Assembly: GCA_027605045.1 (NCBI GenBank)
Contig: JAQFWX010000002.1
Span: forward strand, 2,294,001 to 2,358,000
DNA from: Phallus indusiatus
Lineage: Eukaryota; Basidiomycota; Agaricomycetes; Phallales; Phallaceae
Direction of reading: 5' to 3'
DNA length: 64,000 bases
Of the stretch, positions 1-12,724 are shown one piece after another; positions within the stretch are counted from its first letter, which is position 1; each line of letters begins with the position of its first letter. The position numbers and the translations under genes are program-made. Below the pieces are notes generated by a model. It saw only the letters and a program-made list of their open reading frames with translations. It did no database searches and was not told the origin of the DNA.

Positions 1-1116
1 TAAACGTCATATGTTCAACCATGATTTGAAAGAGCTGGACGAGCTAAAAATATGGGGTTCATTCGTTAAAAAGAACCTTTTTGATGAAAATTGACATCGC
101 TTACGGTAATACGGTTTGGTTTTGATTTTGAAACCAGAAGAAATCATAAAAACCCTGACCAAGTGGAACTTACAGCCTAAATGACGTTCACTTCACGTCC
201 ATTCCGTATTGGTTGGTGCATTTGAGGGTACTGTCGAAACTCTAAAACATGAAACATGAACTTCAATTTGGTAAGCTCAAGCCGAGCGTCTGGCGGAAGC
301 CGTCAGTCCTTCCCTCGGCCAGTTACAAAAGAGTCATGACCGCCTCGCGGAATCAGGCTTCTACCTTAGCTACCTATATACTCCACTAGAAAACTTGTAG
401 CATTAAGAGTGTCTATGAAGTAGCCTAGTCTACCCGATGGTCGGAGACATGCAGCGAGCTGTCAGTACTTCAGTAGTCATTACTAGACTCATTACCCTGG
501 GGCCCGCGATCCGCATGAATATGGTGGAACGATCATAACGGTCCTCACTTTCCTCGAATCCAACGTCCGACCATATTTAATATGATGCGAACGTTTTTAT
601 ATCTTGCAATCTCTTCGTACTGAAGCCTAAAGCATTGAGGACTGGCTCGCGCACGCGCGGCTCAAATTGCGCTCAATGAGCTTTCCAAAGGTCTCGGGGT
701 TTGCTTTCAGCAATCCGTGTATGTACGTGTGCCGTTGTTGTGTATATGTAGGTGTTTCTGAAAAACCAGTAGATTCTGACCTATTGGATTATTTCTTGAC
801 TGAATTTTCTGTAGTCAACGACGCTCTTATTGGCCGAACAACAACGTGGCGTTACTAGCGGAACTTTAATGGCATCTGCTCTATTGATGGCATCATGTGC
901 GTAAAATTCAAATGATATATATTCAATCAATCAAAACGCTTCTTTGGAGACACAGCATTCGTATATATATTTATATCCAGTCCAAGAAAAGAAACGGCGA
1001 CGCTCATTGTTCTTTCATGATATAAGCAACAAGACAAAAACAGAAAAAACTTTGGAATGGAGAAGAGATAATTGGCAGTTTAGAAACGACTATGACAAAA
1101 GTTGTTTCCCTTAAAT
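1..1116. other. Intergenic, no feature seen
   Basis: I find no convincing coding sequence, RNA gene or repeat here. The open frames are short, have no recognisable motif and no paralog in the window. The stretch probably holds the 3' flank of the thaumatin-like gene that ends at 1117. Confidence 0.5.
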
Positions 1117-2034
1117 TTAGAGGTGAGAAGTTGTTCCGGGACATAAAGTGAGGGTGACTGATGTCGTGGCACAAGTCGTATCGACGTTGTTGGCCGGAGT
1201 TCCTCCGTTGGCACCTGGAGCAAACGATGTGAATTTCTTATTATTATGAATATAAATAACATCACTGACCATCATTGTCGGGGAAGGCATATGCATTGGG
1301 GCAGTTATCGAAGAAGAAGTTGCTGTGTGGTCCAGCGAATGCGTTCTGAGGGCATCCACCTCCACCAGCGGGTAATGCACCGCCTGAGCATGCAGCTGCG
1401 GAAGTGCAACATCCACTGAAGCAAGAGCCGGAGGGTCCGGGAACAGGCTGTTACAAATTGTGAGCGAATTGAACATTGGGTAATGATTCAAGGAGACTTA
1501 CGCAACCTCCGGGGAGTGTGCACGCGAATTGCTCACAGCCTGAGATTTCCATGCCGACATTGTAGCCGTAAATCAAACTGATATCATATGTAACGGATCC
1601 TGGGATAGCAAACTATCGCCGCTCTTCAGATGATGTAACAGTATCTAAATATGAGAATGGTATACTTACGAAGTTAAATTCAGCGCGAGAGAACGGTGTA
1701 GTTCCGTCCCAAGTGGGGCCACCGGTTGTGCATACACCACTGGAAGAGCAGCCCGTTCCTGCAAGGGAGAGAATATAATTTTTAATAACACATTGGTAAT
1801 TAGCGTAATCGGGTGTCACTTGCCTACATTAATGGCACCGTCCCAATTGGAACTGATGCCCATGTTTTGAACAGCACCGGGAGAGACGAAGACGTTGTTT
1901 GCAATGCTACCAAAACTGGTCTGAGTGAAGAGGAAGACCTCTTCGCCACAGTTGTTGACGACTTCGAGAGTCGCAGCTGAAACAACAGCAGCAAGGGCAG
2001 AAGCAATAGCAGCGTAGCTGAAGAGACGTGGCAT
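1117..2034 (-). CDS. Thaumatin-like secreted protein, 5 exons
   Basis: Exons on the minus strand: 2034-1824, 1758-1670, 1612-1502, 1447-1270 and 1214-1117, giving 228 residues. The N-terminus MPRLFSYAAIASALAAVVSA is a clear signal peptide, so the product should be secreted. The mature part opens with LEVVNNCGEEVFLF, has 14 cysteines, a central YDISLIYGYNVGMEI block and an FDNCPNAYAFPDND block near the end, the usual order in thaumatin/osmotin-like proteins (PF00314). Some fungal members bind or cut beta-1,3-glucan and act in wall remodelling, but activity here is not shown. The start is fixed by the signal peptide. Intron 1 needs a GC donor (AG then GCAAGT) to keep phase; the other three are GT-AG. 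Plant and large fungal members usually have 16 cysteines, so one disulphide may be missing. Confidence 0.85.
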
Positions 2035-2129
2035 TATGAACTTGAAATTAGATAAAGCACTAGTAGTAGTAGAGTAAGTAGAAGTAAGTGGGTGATGAAG
2101 ATGAAAGAAATACGAAAACCTACCCTGTC

Positions 2130-2136
2130 TTTTATA
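2130..2136 (-). promoter_or_regulatory. TATA box of the thaumatin-like gene
   Basis: TATAAAA on the minus strand, followed by GACAGGG, lies about 96-102 nt upstream of the start codon. Distance and match to consensus fit a core promoter. Confidence 0.5.
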
Positions 2137-4401
2137 TTCATTTGGAGGCACTGGTTGAAACCCTGCATAAATCTGCATATGCTGCAGCAGCTCGGATCGG
2201 GTAGTTGTCGCGCACAAAGATGATCCGAACATGCAGATGAGGTTAGCCGTATTTCGAAGAACGGAATGGTAGTTAGAGAGCACATTTTTTTAGTTGCCAC
2301 TGATCAAAAATGGGCTTCCCAACAAAATTTGAATCATTTGAATCACTTGAAATGCGTAATATCCAATACGAGGCTGAAAGCGCAACAAACCATCATCAGG
2401 CGTGACGAAGAAACTAAACCGCAAATGTTCCCTGGCTAAGCGCAAATGTACCAGGCCGATATAGTAGCGGCACCAGCAGAATTGCGGTGTAGCACATGAT
2501 TACTACGATCCCGTGGATCGTAGGTGTGTCTCTGTTTCACAAGCTGTGTGGCCGCTCTTGAGACGACCATGCCCAGAAGATGGTGTTGACATGCCAAAAT
2601 GTTACCAGAGTTTTAATTGTTTGACAAGGAAGAGGATTGCATCCTCCAAAAGAGACTAAGTCAAATACACCGACTGAGATCGAACGCTGGCATCCTCCTT
2701 GTGGTAACTTATGGAATGTTCCTTCTTTAGATAGTATACATTTGCTTGTTAATAAATTAGCTTGTTGATTTATTGATGTATCACGCACGGCACCTTTGTA
2801 TTTCCCGCAACCAGTAGGAAAGCCCGAAGGCAATGCATGGACCGAGTCGAACGCTCAGATCCGAAGAAAGGACAGGAAATTTTGGACGAATAGCAGTGTG
2901 ATTAAATTATTTAAAAAAAGGCGCGATGTCCGGGATCTAGTCGCAAAAAGGACGCTCAAAGTCAACAAACTTTGAGAGGTTTTGTCTTTGGTTATTATGT
3001 TATGTATGTTTTGAGTTGTGGTTGAGAAGCGGCATCTTTCTGGCCGCAATCAGCATCAGGCAAGAGCGTAAATCAATACATTTAATCACCTATTATTAAG
3101 AGTGCCCAAGCGCTTTAAAGAACCTATCAACTAACAGGGTCTGATTATTTGAATATCTTTTCAAGTTGAGCATTTTGAAAGCCTTGTGAACATTCGGAGG
3201 CTGACGCTGACGAACAATAGCTTCTCGGCATGCTAGTCTGCGGACCATGATGCATGATTAAGGAATAAGAGAAAATTTGTCAAAATCAAGAACAAAAGCC
3301 TACTTGTCATTTGAACATCCTATCCAATTTTAGATAAGCACGTGCGCACCGGTCGCCAGGGATTGGCCACGTATTCCGGAATCCGCTGGTAGGCAACCAA
3401 GGGCCGCTTAGGTTATGACGGGATGACCATTGTATGACAGCACGAAGATTGTCAGAGGGTCTCAATTATAATGGAGAAGTGATGTCACTGGAGTCACCAG
3501 CGTAGTAGCTCCTAGCTCTCCACTGGCTCCAATCTTCTAAGCTACGTATGCAATCAGCCAAATTCAAGTAAGGTTTAATTAAATGCATGTGCCGTACTTA
3601 CGCTCCGTAGCGGTAGTTTTTCTTCTTCTTTGAAGTAATTGTAGGCCTTTCATTTATCCCGGTTGACTGAAACTTTCCGAAGGGTCAACATGTGAGAGCC
3701 GCGGTTGAAGTCGCTATGTCCGAGGAATAATTAGCGTCGATCTCTTTCTATATTTTTATCTCAATTATAAATCAGAAAATCCAGTACTATAAAAGCCTCA
3801 AACTGTACTTACTTTATCTTCGTGTATAGATCTTTTCTTGTCCACCTATAAATTCCTTCCTTATTCGGTAGTTTAACGCCTCCAGCGCTTCGTCAGCTGA
3901 AGACGTTCTCACACAACAAAAGAGCTGAAAATAGTATTCTATTTCAAGACCATTGAAGCGAGCTATTTTAACAACTGCGCTCACAGATTATTTTTGCTTT
4001 CTCTCACGACTGATGATAGATCCTTTTCTCAACCGCGCTGTTCCACGTCAAAAAAGCTGCGCGGTCCGAACGTGGGCAGGTCATACGCTCTTCACGTGTG
4101 CTCTAACAAGCAACGTTTGGAGCCCGACTAAAAGAGCTTCCGCCCATGCTTTGTAGTTATTTCAAATTGAAACAGAAATCATGAGAACGGGGCAATTTGG
4201 AATTGTGGAACTTGCATATGGAAAGAACCTTGGATAGCTTGTTGGTGCCTGCGGCATCTCGGCTGAGTACTGTCTCCGCTGAAAAAATGATGTGTCGTTT
4301 GTCGATGCTGCAATATCGCCCGTGGCCGAAACGTTTACACTGCGTTGGCAGCTTGTCAACCACTCTTTCCTTCTCTCTTCATCTTCGCCCGCACCCAGAC
4401 A
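2137..4401. other. Intergenic between divergent genes
   Basis: This separates the divergent thaumatin-like and tetraspanin genes. The small open frames lack motifs. No TIR, LTR or tRNA-like element was recognised. The part near 3.9-4.4 kb is probably the tetraspanin promoter and 5' UTR. Confidence 0.45.
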
Positions 4402-6517
4402 ATGCAGCGGGTATGGAGTGCGTATTACGACGATACCCCGGAGCAGTCATCCCGGCCAACGAGCATAACGTCATCACCGTCCCCTCAGGTGCTATCAATC
4501 CGGCAGTATTTTTGTTTTTCAAATCCTCATCGTTTCTCTTTTTTTAAATGAATAGCATTATGATGTCGAGCCCGCCGAGCTCACTCCACAATTCAGGTAA
4601 GCTATATATGCCGTCCTTATCCCCTTTAGTCCGTCTAACGCGCTACTCTTTTTCAAAGCTATGCACCGGCCACATCATCAAATTTGAATATGTTGTCGCC
4701 AGAAAGCGATCTCCTACCGCCGAGGCCTCCGTTTGCCCACCCTCTTTCTCGCACTCAGTCATCACCAAAATCCCTCAGATCCCTTAGCGAAACCACCTCT
4801 CTCAACCCGCCCCCATCGTTCAATCCGCTCGGCAAAGAAATCGATAAAGATGTCTCTCTTAGTATCAACTATTTCCCACTCAAATTCTCCTCTCCTCGGA
4901 ATACTGGCATTTATAATCGAAAACGCAAGGAACTTGACGAGGCATTTGAACTTGAAATTGATGCTCAAATTGGGCTGCCTAAACGAGGTGGGGGAAGAAA
5001 CGCTTTCAGGGAAGGCGAAGCTAGGATGGCGGGTGTAGGTGATGAGGCTGACGAGCAGGACGATACCGAAGGCGCAGACGCTGCGGCTCCCACTAACCGG
5101 AAAAACAAAAAGCTTTTTCCCGCTAGAACTGGCGTGCCTCATATTAAAAGAAGGCTAAGATGGAACCTATTCAAGTGGTGTCTATTCATTGCGAACGCGA
5201 TCGTAAGCACCCTTTCCTTCTTCTGTTTGAAAAAAAGGCTGAAATTTGAATTCAATTAAATCTGCTTCGTTAGCACACTACATACGCTCTTGGGGCGTTA
5301 GTCGTATGTCTGCTGACGTGGTTCAACATATTCCCAAAAGCCGACGTTATCAGGGTAGCCAATCGTCCAGAACTCATTGGTTTGACTTCTTTCTTGCTCA
5401 TTACCAAAACTCCGGGTAAAACTGATTCTTGTCAAAACACACAGTCTCAACCGCTGCAGCCGGGATCGCAGTCATCGCTTCTGTCATAGGATGGTCTGGA
5501 ATTTTACTTAACAGCCGTCCCTTTTTGGCAATCTACACGCTGCTGCTATGGGTGACGTTCATGTTTGTTCTCACCCCGGGTTACATAACCTACAAACGAC
5601 GGGAATTCAACCTGGAAGGAAAGCTCAATGCCCAATGGTCGACAGGCATCGGTACCATTGGTCGGCTACGAATTCAAAACCAGCTTGATTGTTGTGGCTA
5701 TTTCAGTCCCTTCGTCGAAGCAACCGTTAGCCAATCGTGTTATTCCAGAAGCATTCTTCCAGGCTGCAAGGGCCCTTATCTCGCGTTTCAGCGCATGATC
5801 CTAGAGATCTGGTACGAAGCAGCGTTCGCACTGGTTGCTCCCGAGCTCGTTATATTTGTGGTGGCGTTATTATGTTCCAATCATATCACGTACAGATTTG
5901 GAAAAGGCATGATGCCAAAGGCCTATCGCCTTGAGTGGAAATCGGTTGCTATGATCTTAGACAGTTACGCAAGGTACATTAATAGTTCTCATTCCCATTC
6001 ATATTATTATCTTCTCACTCACACGCACACGAAAATAGTCAACTTGCGGATATTTATGGAGAAGATGCCATAAGGTCGACACGACAGAAGTTTGATATGG
6101 ATTCAAAATCACAGCGTGAGATACCCGTAAGTATGGGATACTTCTACTTGAGCAATAATAATGGCTCAACGCGTTTGTCTTTATTTATAGAAATCGCCTT
6201 ACGATTCTGCTCCTGCATCTCCGTCTGCATCCACTACTTTAGCTGCCTTGCCATATAACGGAGTATCCACGTACAGCTCTGCATACATGTTTTCAAATAG
6301 TGGCGTGACCCAGAGAAAATACGGCGCCGTAAATACTGCCGAATCACCTCAGGAGTGGGATCCGTCCAAAACCGCCGAATCATTATATGTTCCTTCAGCA
6401 GCTCATGAGAGTAACGACGCACTAATCCACGGGGCGGGGAAACCAATCCGGGACGTATCATCAAATTTGGCGCGCAGTTCGGAGCCGCCCGAATATCGTC
6501 GAGACGGCAAGTTTTGA
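4402..6517 (+). CDS. Tetraspanin-like membrane protein, 7 exons
   Basis: Exons 4402-4488, 4556-4596, 4659-5202, 5274-5379, 5445-5973, 6039-6126 and 6191-6517 join in phase to 573 residues. A long hydrophilic N-tail of about 205 residues precedes TM1 (near LFKWCLFIANAI, running on through the ALGALVVCLLTWF segment). TM2 lies near TAAAGIAVIASVIGW and TM3 near IYTLLLWVTFMFVL. A large extracellular loop follows with the diagnostic LDCCGYFSPF motif and a later GCKGPY. TM4 is near PELVIFVVALLC. The C-tail is Ser/Pro rich. Fungal tetraspanins (for example Pls1, Tsp2, Tsp3) sit in the plasma membrane and organise signalling complexes, some needed for host penetration. The long tails fit the basidiomycete Tsp2/Tsp3 type. 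The intron at 5380 uses a weak GTTTGA donor but is required for phase; a shorter alternative would be only 29 nt. Confidence 0.85.
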
Positions 6518-8527
6518 TTTTCAAAGCTGAAAGCGCATTATTTCAATTTCAAAATCTTGGTACATATGCTTAATCCAAGACTATAATTACGACGTCTTCA
6601 TGTCTAGTTTTTTTTTCATTTTTTTTTCATTTTTTATGGGTTTCGGAACAATTTCTCTCGTCTGGCTTTTTCTATTTTCACCATATTACTCAATTGCGTC
6701 ATTTTTACACAAGCATCACAGACATTACAAACTTTATCATTCTATAGGGTGTTGTTATTATATGTACCGGTTAGCTTCTTGTTGTTTTTCTTAGTTTTGT
6801 TGTCTCAGTACACATGTTTGAACGCTCGCTCCAACTAAATAGAGTCACTTTCACTGCTGTACTTCATTCATCATTCATCTATGAGTAAATATGTACTCGA
6901 GAAAAAACTCGTAAACATTTTATTGTTTATTCACTTCCGAGCGGGTCACGTTAGATATTCGGCCTACGTCAGCAACACACTGCGAGTTCAATTTTTTCTC
7001 GATTTCAGCTTCAAAATGAAAATCACAATTTCATTCGTGAATTGGCTGATTATTTTACTGCATACATTGCACCCACGCTGATTGCTGGTAGGCAAACGGA
7101 TGATGGAAAAAAATGATGTTTAATTTAAAAAAAAACACTGAGTTTTGGTTTATAATGCGCTCTGGAAGTTTCAAGATGGGGGGATGTGCTTCAGAGCCGA
7201 AACCCAGATCACTGATCTAGTAGTATATTTGTATTACTTGCATAGTATTATGCCACTTTGATCTACTATAGTCCTCGATATTACAGTGCGGTGTTTTGTA
7301 TCAATCTCACTCAAAATTCATCAAAATATCTCAACTTTGGTTTTTGAGTTAGAAACAGGAAGGTTCTCGAGGTGAGTTGCCATGCGGGACTCAATCTTCT
7401 TACGGACCATGTATCCTGAGAAATATGCTCATAAATTTGTCCTGGTGAAGTGACATAGAAGAGTTTAATTCCTAACCTACACTGGCAATGTAAAGAGATA
7501 ATCAACTTATGAAAATGAACATCTTATTCAACTCCGCATCGTACATTCAAGTTGAACCTTTTGTGACAGTGGAGAGACTCAGGCTTGGCTCTAATTGCTC
7601 GAAAATTGAAATGTAATATCACCCTTGATAGGGAAGAACTGGTGATTATTTAATAAATTTTAATCACTTGTGTCGCGTGCCTCGGAGTTGGACATTTCAG
7701 CGTTTGCTACGAACATGTTACATAACATAGATTCTAGAAATCACTCGAAAAGAGAAGTTGATTCCATTTGAACTAACAAAAATCTCAATATAGTATATCC
7801 CTCACCATGCCTAAACAGGCCTCTGAGACCGCAAAAGTGGACTTTTCGTAGAAAGGAGAAATGTGCTGGACGACCTTGTCCAAATACCATAATTGTTATA
7901 CTTTCATAGAAGAAAATCTCAGTATAGGGAAGTTGATTCTATTAATAAATATTAGCCTCAATATATACCCAATGATGGTCTATGTACAATCTGTAAGTCA
8001 ATAGTTACGGAAATACAAAAATGAGACTAGAAATATAGACACCGCGGCATATAAGGTATTATAAATAGAAAGCCTGAGGTCTGAAGGGCTCGTGTGCTGG
8101 ATATTTTTAGCTGAAAAAACCACACACGATTAAGACACATTGAATGCAGATACATGTGCCTTGTACGCCTTAGTGTGAACTAGCATCTATCCGCGGGCTG
8201 CGCATTCCCTTGCATGAAATGCTAGGGCTCTCCCAGTGATATTTTTGCTTCCATGTGCTATTTATTATTGTGTATGGATCAGTGTGGGTGATATTATGTG
8301 GTCAACTATAGACTATTATTCTCTCCTCGTGACTTGTCACTGTGTTACCATCGACGATCGTCATTCTCGCCACCAGAAATTCACTCGTCCTCAATGCATG
8401 CTGTCGACACGGGTGAAGCGTCCTTCCTCGGTCGACGTTCAAGCTTTCAAGCTTCAAGCTTCAAGACTCAAGCTGGTTGACAGCCGTCCTCCGAAAGCCA
8501 CCCTCTCAGGGTTTGCCTGTATGTTGT
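6518..8527. other. Intergenic, AT-rich
   Basis: No coding sequence recognised. T-rich tracts near 6607-6640 follow the tetraspanin stop and may belong to its 3' end. A short imperfect run of CAAGCTT-like units lies near 8440-8470. Nothing else stands out. Confidence 0.45.
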
Positions 8528-9866
8528 TTACTGGGTTATCCCATCCTTCCACTTCATAACAGCGTTGCTTGTGCGTACCTTCGAAATGAATCTGTCTTCG
8601 CATTTTCTGTCCAACAACTCTAATTCTTCGTCATAGGCCTGCAAGTCCTCATTGGGATCCTGTGAGAACAATTTCCTCTCGAATTCACGTAGAGTCCTCC
8701 GGTCGTCTCGATTTGGACAATGCAACGTAGGTGTTAAATGTTGTTAGAACCCCGGGCGGTGGTTTGGCGATATCGATGACAACTGGGGATATAATCTGAC
8801 CTTGCGCTTTATAGTCAGTAAAGGCATACACCGGCGTTAGTGGAAATTGTATTCGATGGACCAGTGTTTTCCGACCGTGCGCTCCAGGTATTAACATTGT
8901 GTCTATAGTCCTCACTGGTAATGTGCCTTCTGGGAGCCCTTGTATATTCAAATCTGAAGTCAGATCAGGTCTGAATATTAAAACCATTGGGTGGGTATAA
9001 CAGTTGTTGATAACGCGTGTCTGTCGGGATAGCGGGCTCTCTTTCATCCAATATTATCTGTTCCAACGTTCCCATCATCCCGTTGACCAAGTTTGCGTCT
9101 ACACACATGTTCAACGTTATCACCGTGTCTAGGTGTAACCAGGACGGCCGTATTCCAAGGTGGAATGTCGAAGTTCGGTTGATCGCAAGCCGCGTTAGTC
9201 AACGTTATCTTCCTCAACACCTCATCATCCGCCGTTGACTTTCATCTTCACACTCGTTCTAACAGAGACACCCATGCAGTATCCGTTGCATGCATTTGCT
9301 GTTTCAGTATCACGACGGTTCTGAACTCTTGGAAAATCTTGAACCCCTTCTGTCCCCATATGTTGTCCGTCGGCGGCTCTCTTCGGTACATTACATGACC
9401 TTTATTACGCGTCGGTGGAAATTGATGGTAGTCCAACTACTATAACACTGACTCTACCTCTGAATGGTTTTCCGCTGTTGCTGCCTGTAGGATCCTGAAC
9501 GTCTGCAACGTATCGAGACACTAACGAGATACGATAACGTGAACATGGAAATTTCGTCTATTATCAGATAACGGATGGCGCCCATGTTCCTAGATCTTCT
9601 CTTGCTCATTGAGATGCTTGACTTTGGCAGGCCTCCGTCGTTTGGCGGGGAGTATATTGGAAGACCGGCCCAATGGTGCCTCCTATGTGTGCTGCTGCCA
9701 CACCTGTCATTGCTGTTATCGCCAACAATCTTCGCTGTTTTCTCGCTTCAAACAATCCTTCAATTGCGCGGACTACCACCGATTTCCCCACACCCCCCGA
9801 TCCTAGAATCTGCATGAACAACTGTGTTTCGGATCCCAGTAGCAATTCCCTTAGATTATCAGACAC
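8528..9866 (-). pseudogene. Decayed PIF1-like / Helitron-type DNA helicase
   Basis: Read on the minus strand, fragments in shifting frames give the ordered blocks of a PIF1-family helicase. First comes Walker A LGSGGVGKSVVVRA with LLAITAMTGVAAAHIGG (about 9850-9640). Next is NIWGQKGFKIFQEFRTVVIL and ATDTAWVSLLERV (9400-9250). Then a block like TNAACDQPNFDIPPWNTAVL with VTPRHG (about 9220-9120), VYAFTDYKAQGQ with FNTYVALSKSR (about 8830-8700), and a C-terminal FERKLFSQDPNEDL (about 8680). Multiple stops and frameshifts separate them. In fungi such large-insert PIF1-like helicases usually come from Helitrons or related elements. I see no Rep/HUH motif and no convincing Helitron terminus, so it may be only the helicase end of an element. 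Confidence 0.75.
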
Positions 9867-10846
9867 AATCCTGCACGCGACTGGTTAAAAACGATGTTGA
9901 CCGTTACTGTATTTTCAACTGATTTTGTATGTACATGGAAAAGAAATAAAAAAAAGGTTATATACGTGCCAATCGTTGTCCACCCATGTGTTATTTCATG
10001 CAAGGGTCCTGGCGTGACAGACGCCTCTAGTTGCGCAGCCTCCCACGATAACTGCAACTGTGCAATGCATATACACCCATTTGAGTCCATCTTGCGACGA
10101 CAAGGAATAATAGATACCATTGTAAACTCACATCATTCAATGGCGACTCAATTAAGGTGAGAATAGCTATATAAATGTGTATATATAACTTTTTTAATAG
10201 AGTGATATAAAAGTTGATACCCCCTTGATGGGGTAGAAAACTTCTCCTAGTGGGTAACTTTTCTGCCTATTCCAAACATCCGACCAAAAAAAAAAAAAAA
10301 AAAAAGATATAAAAGTTGATAGTTTGCATTTGTAGCGAGGTTGATTGATGTTGTGGCAAAAATTGAATTCAAGAAAAATCTCCAATCATGATGAAATCAA
10401 CAGTGAACTCGCCTCGCTTAGTTTACTCTGACTCCATCAGGGTCATCAAACCAAATTTGTTTGAAGACCCCATTGAGCTCAGTTGAACTCAATGGACAGT
10501 TCAGGATTTTTGTGAAATGGTACCCGCAGGAAATACACCCAAAGACCTACAATGTTCATTTAGCTTAATCTTTTCATTGATAATCCCTCATAACTTATCC
10601 AGAGACTGCATGAAGGCATGTAGCGCCTGGACATTTGTCTTAGTGACTCGATATCGATAACATATATATATATAGCACGGCGTGAGTTTTTTATGACCTT
10701 AATAATATCATTGTTCTATCTATATAATAATAAGAATTTCTTTCGCTAAAAAAGTTACAAATGACCTCAAATCCCGACTAGTCTCAACCCAATTTACATT
10801 TTAAGGGCAGCTTCCCTTCATCTTGCAAAGTTCATTAAGTTCATTT
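9867..10846. other. Intergenic upstream of DUF6533 gene A
   Basis: No gene recognised. It contains the A-tailed insertion at 10220-10305 and a short TA-rich run near 10660. The last few hundred bases should hold the promoter of DUF6533 gene A. Confidence 0.45.
10220..10305 (+). mobile_element. Short A-tailed retroposed insertion with 16-bp TSD
   Basis: A 66-nt body plus a run of 20 A is bounded by a perfect 16-bp direct repeat, GATATAAAAGTTGATA, at 10204-10219 and 10306-10321. A long TSD with a 3' poly-A is the signature of target-primed reverse transcription, so this is a retroposed RNA: a 5'-truncated LINE or SINE end, or another short transcript. The body starts with CCCCCTTGATGGGG, which can fold. 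I do not recognise its source. Confidence 0.8.
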
Positions 10847-12724
10847 ATGGGTGATTCGACTATTATCACTGTACTCCCGCTTACAGTATTATTTGAAGCA
10901 GCCTCGCAATCTTCCATCGGTGGCTTGTCTGTCAGGGTACGCTACCGCCGTCTCTCATTTTTCCTTATTTATTATCGTCGGCATATATTTCATTCCACTC
11001 TATTTACATTTCCCATATCTCACCTTCGCTCTCCGTCTGTTTGTTCTGTCCATATTTCGCTTTCTCTACTCGCGCGCTCTTTCCCGGCATGATGCCCGTG
11101 ACATCACCTCGCTTACGCTCGGTTCGGGCGCCTAGCACTTAGCTGTGTCAGGGCCGCACGCCGCGTTATCGTTTTTCATGTATATAGTCGCTGTCCCTAG
11201 AGTGAGGGTCCCTAAGCTTGTTCTCTTAGGATCCCCTCCCTCTAGGTGAGTAGTTAGCTTTCCCTCTAATATATAACTTAGGATCCCCTCCCTCTAGTTG
11301 TGAGCTGAGTAGCCCTAACATTGTCTCTGGGTAATCATTCATCTATCACTGTCAATGTAATAAAATTGTTAACTAACCTCACCAAAGTTGCTTCAAGCAT
11401 GATTCTTATATGGGACATTATCATTACCTATGATCAAGAAATCGAGTTAATTTGGAGGTTTGTTTGTTTGAATCCTACTTCTCCAGTTTTTAATCATGAT
11501 TCACACTCGGTGCTAAGGGCAAAAAGTTGTCTTGTGAATTATTTGTTTTTCTTTATTCGATATGGAGCTTTGAGCCAAGTCGTGTAAGCCGTCTTCCCCT
11601 TCCCGCTCAAATTTGGCAATGACCATTTCCCAGGATAAGTTCCGTTTTGATTTTTGTTAAAATCGAAACAGAACACGATATATGTCGCCTGTATTCATGG
11701 GTCTATATGTGTAGCACTATAACCTTGCTATGCAGTGTTGACTTATTACTTGTTTATCGGGGTACTAAGTTTTCGTCAATCTTCTCGAAACTATTGATTT
11801 ACCAAGATACCCTGAACCTAGTTTTCGCTTTTTACGGCAGGGATCGAAGAATCCTGATTGGTTTAGGCACTTACTACCTGATAAATGCCGGGACGCTGCT
11901 CATTATTGGGATACTTGTTGGCATCGGATTTCCAATTACTCATTCTACCACTCTGTTTGCCTTGGGCATAAAAGAGGAATGCCAGGAATCGGTTTTCCCT
12001 CCCTTAATTCATTATTTTTGGCAAGTGTCTTTGGGTCGTCCAGTTCTTCAAGTTGTTTGACATTCTTATCATTGATTTACATAACCTAGCATTGTTGAAC
12101 TAATTTTCCAGAGTATTATTTTCTTTCTAATTCTAATAAGGTAATAGACTAGGAAAGTAGTCATTGTATATGAGTCAATGATTTTGATGCATACGTGATG
12201 GTTTCATATAGATTCATCAAGCAATCAATCATATCCTGGAGTCAAACCGGGAGTATATCCCCTCTCTATTTTGTTTTTATTCGAGATGGAATCTGGCCAT
12301 ATGTTGTCCTATTTGGTAATTGTAACTTTTATAATGTTCCCAAAATTTATACTAAGTTTCGTTAGGAGTGTTTATTCCATCGGTGACTCTGACTAAGGCC
12401 TTGGACCTATCAATAACACCGTGTGTCATTTCGTAATTCTATGGTAACGGTGATAACGGTACTGATCCTGAATAGGTGGATTTCTAATTTCACAGCTATT
12501 GCAGTAAGATACTATTATTGTTCACGTCGGACTGCGATCTCACGAGAGCACACAAGGCAGCTCGTATAATACTTAATTTGAGAAGTTTTGGTCCTTCTCA
12601 TCCCAATTTAGTTACTGAATTGTACACCATATCTCTCCCAAGTTGGGTTGGAGGGCAAGTGCACTTTGATACGATAAGTGAACCCACCAATGAGCCAATG
12701 GCTGGCTTCCACAGGGAGATGTAA
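10847..12724 (+). CDS. DUF6533-family multi-pass membrane protein (copy A), 10 exons
   Basis: Exon 1 is 10847-10919 and exon 2 is 11388-11457. Later exons follow the structure of copies B and C, the last being 12557-12724. The DUF6533 signature is clear: LIWDIIITYDQEIELIW, then NYLFFFIRYGALSQVV after a phase-matched intron. Predicted membrane segments follow (CSTITLLCSVDLLLVYR; YLINAGTLLIIGILVGIGF; FQSIIFFLILIR; LYFVFIRDGIWPYVVLF), then a cytosolic tail with AARIILNLRSF. The family is basidiomycete-rich with no known function. Every exon can be joined without a stop, so the gene looks intact even though intron 1 (468 nt) holds a 391-bp solo LTR. The intron after ...HYF (near 12021) has a GC donor (G then GCAAGT). 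Membership is firm; activity is unknown. Confidence 0.8.
10930..11320 (+). mobile_element. Solo LTR (family 1) in intron 1 of DUF6533 copy A
   Basis: The 391-bp LTR starts TGTCAGGGTACGC and ends AGCCCTAACA, with a 5-bp TSD TTGTC at 10925-10929 and 11321-11325. It is related to the LTRs of the gypsy element at 13559 and shares the AAGCTTGTTCT box and the paired TTAGG...CCTC...CTAGG repeats. Paralog B, which lacks the LTR, shows the empty intron. Insertion is in the same orientation as the gene. Confidence 0.93.

Noticed and set aside
4733..5142. Frames on both strands inside tetraspanin exon 3
   Set aside because: The spliced tetraspanin frame explains the region; the others lack motifs.
8440..8470. 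CAAGCTT direct repeats as a minisatellite or CRISPR-like array
   Set aside because: Only about three imperfect short units without spacers.
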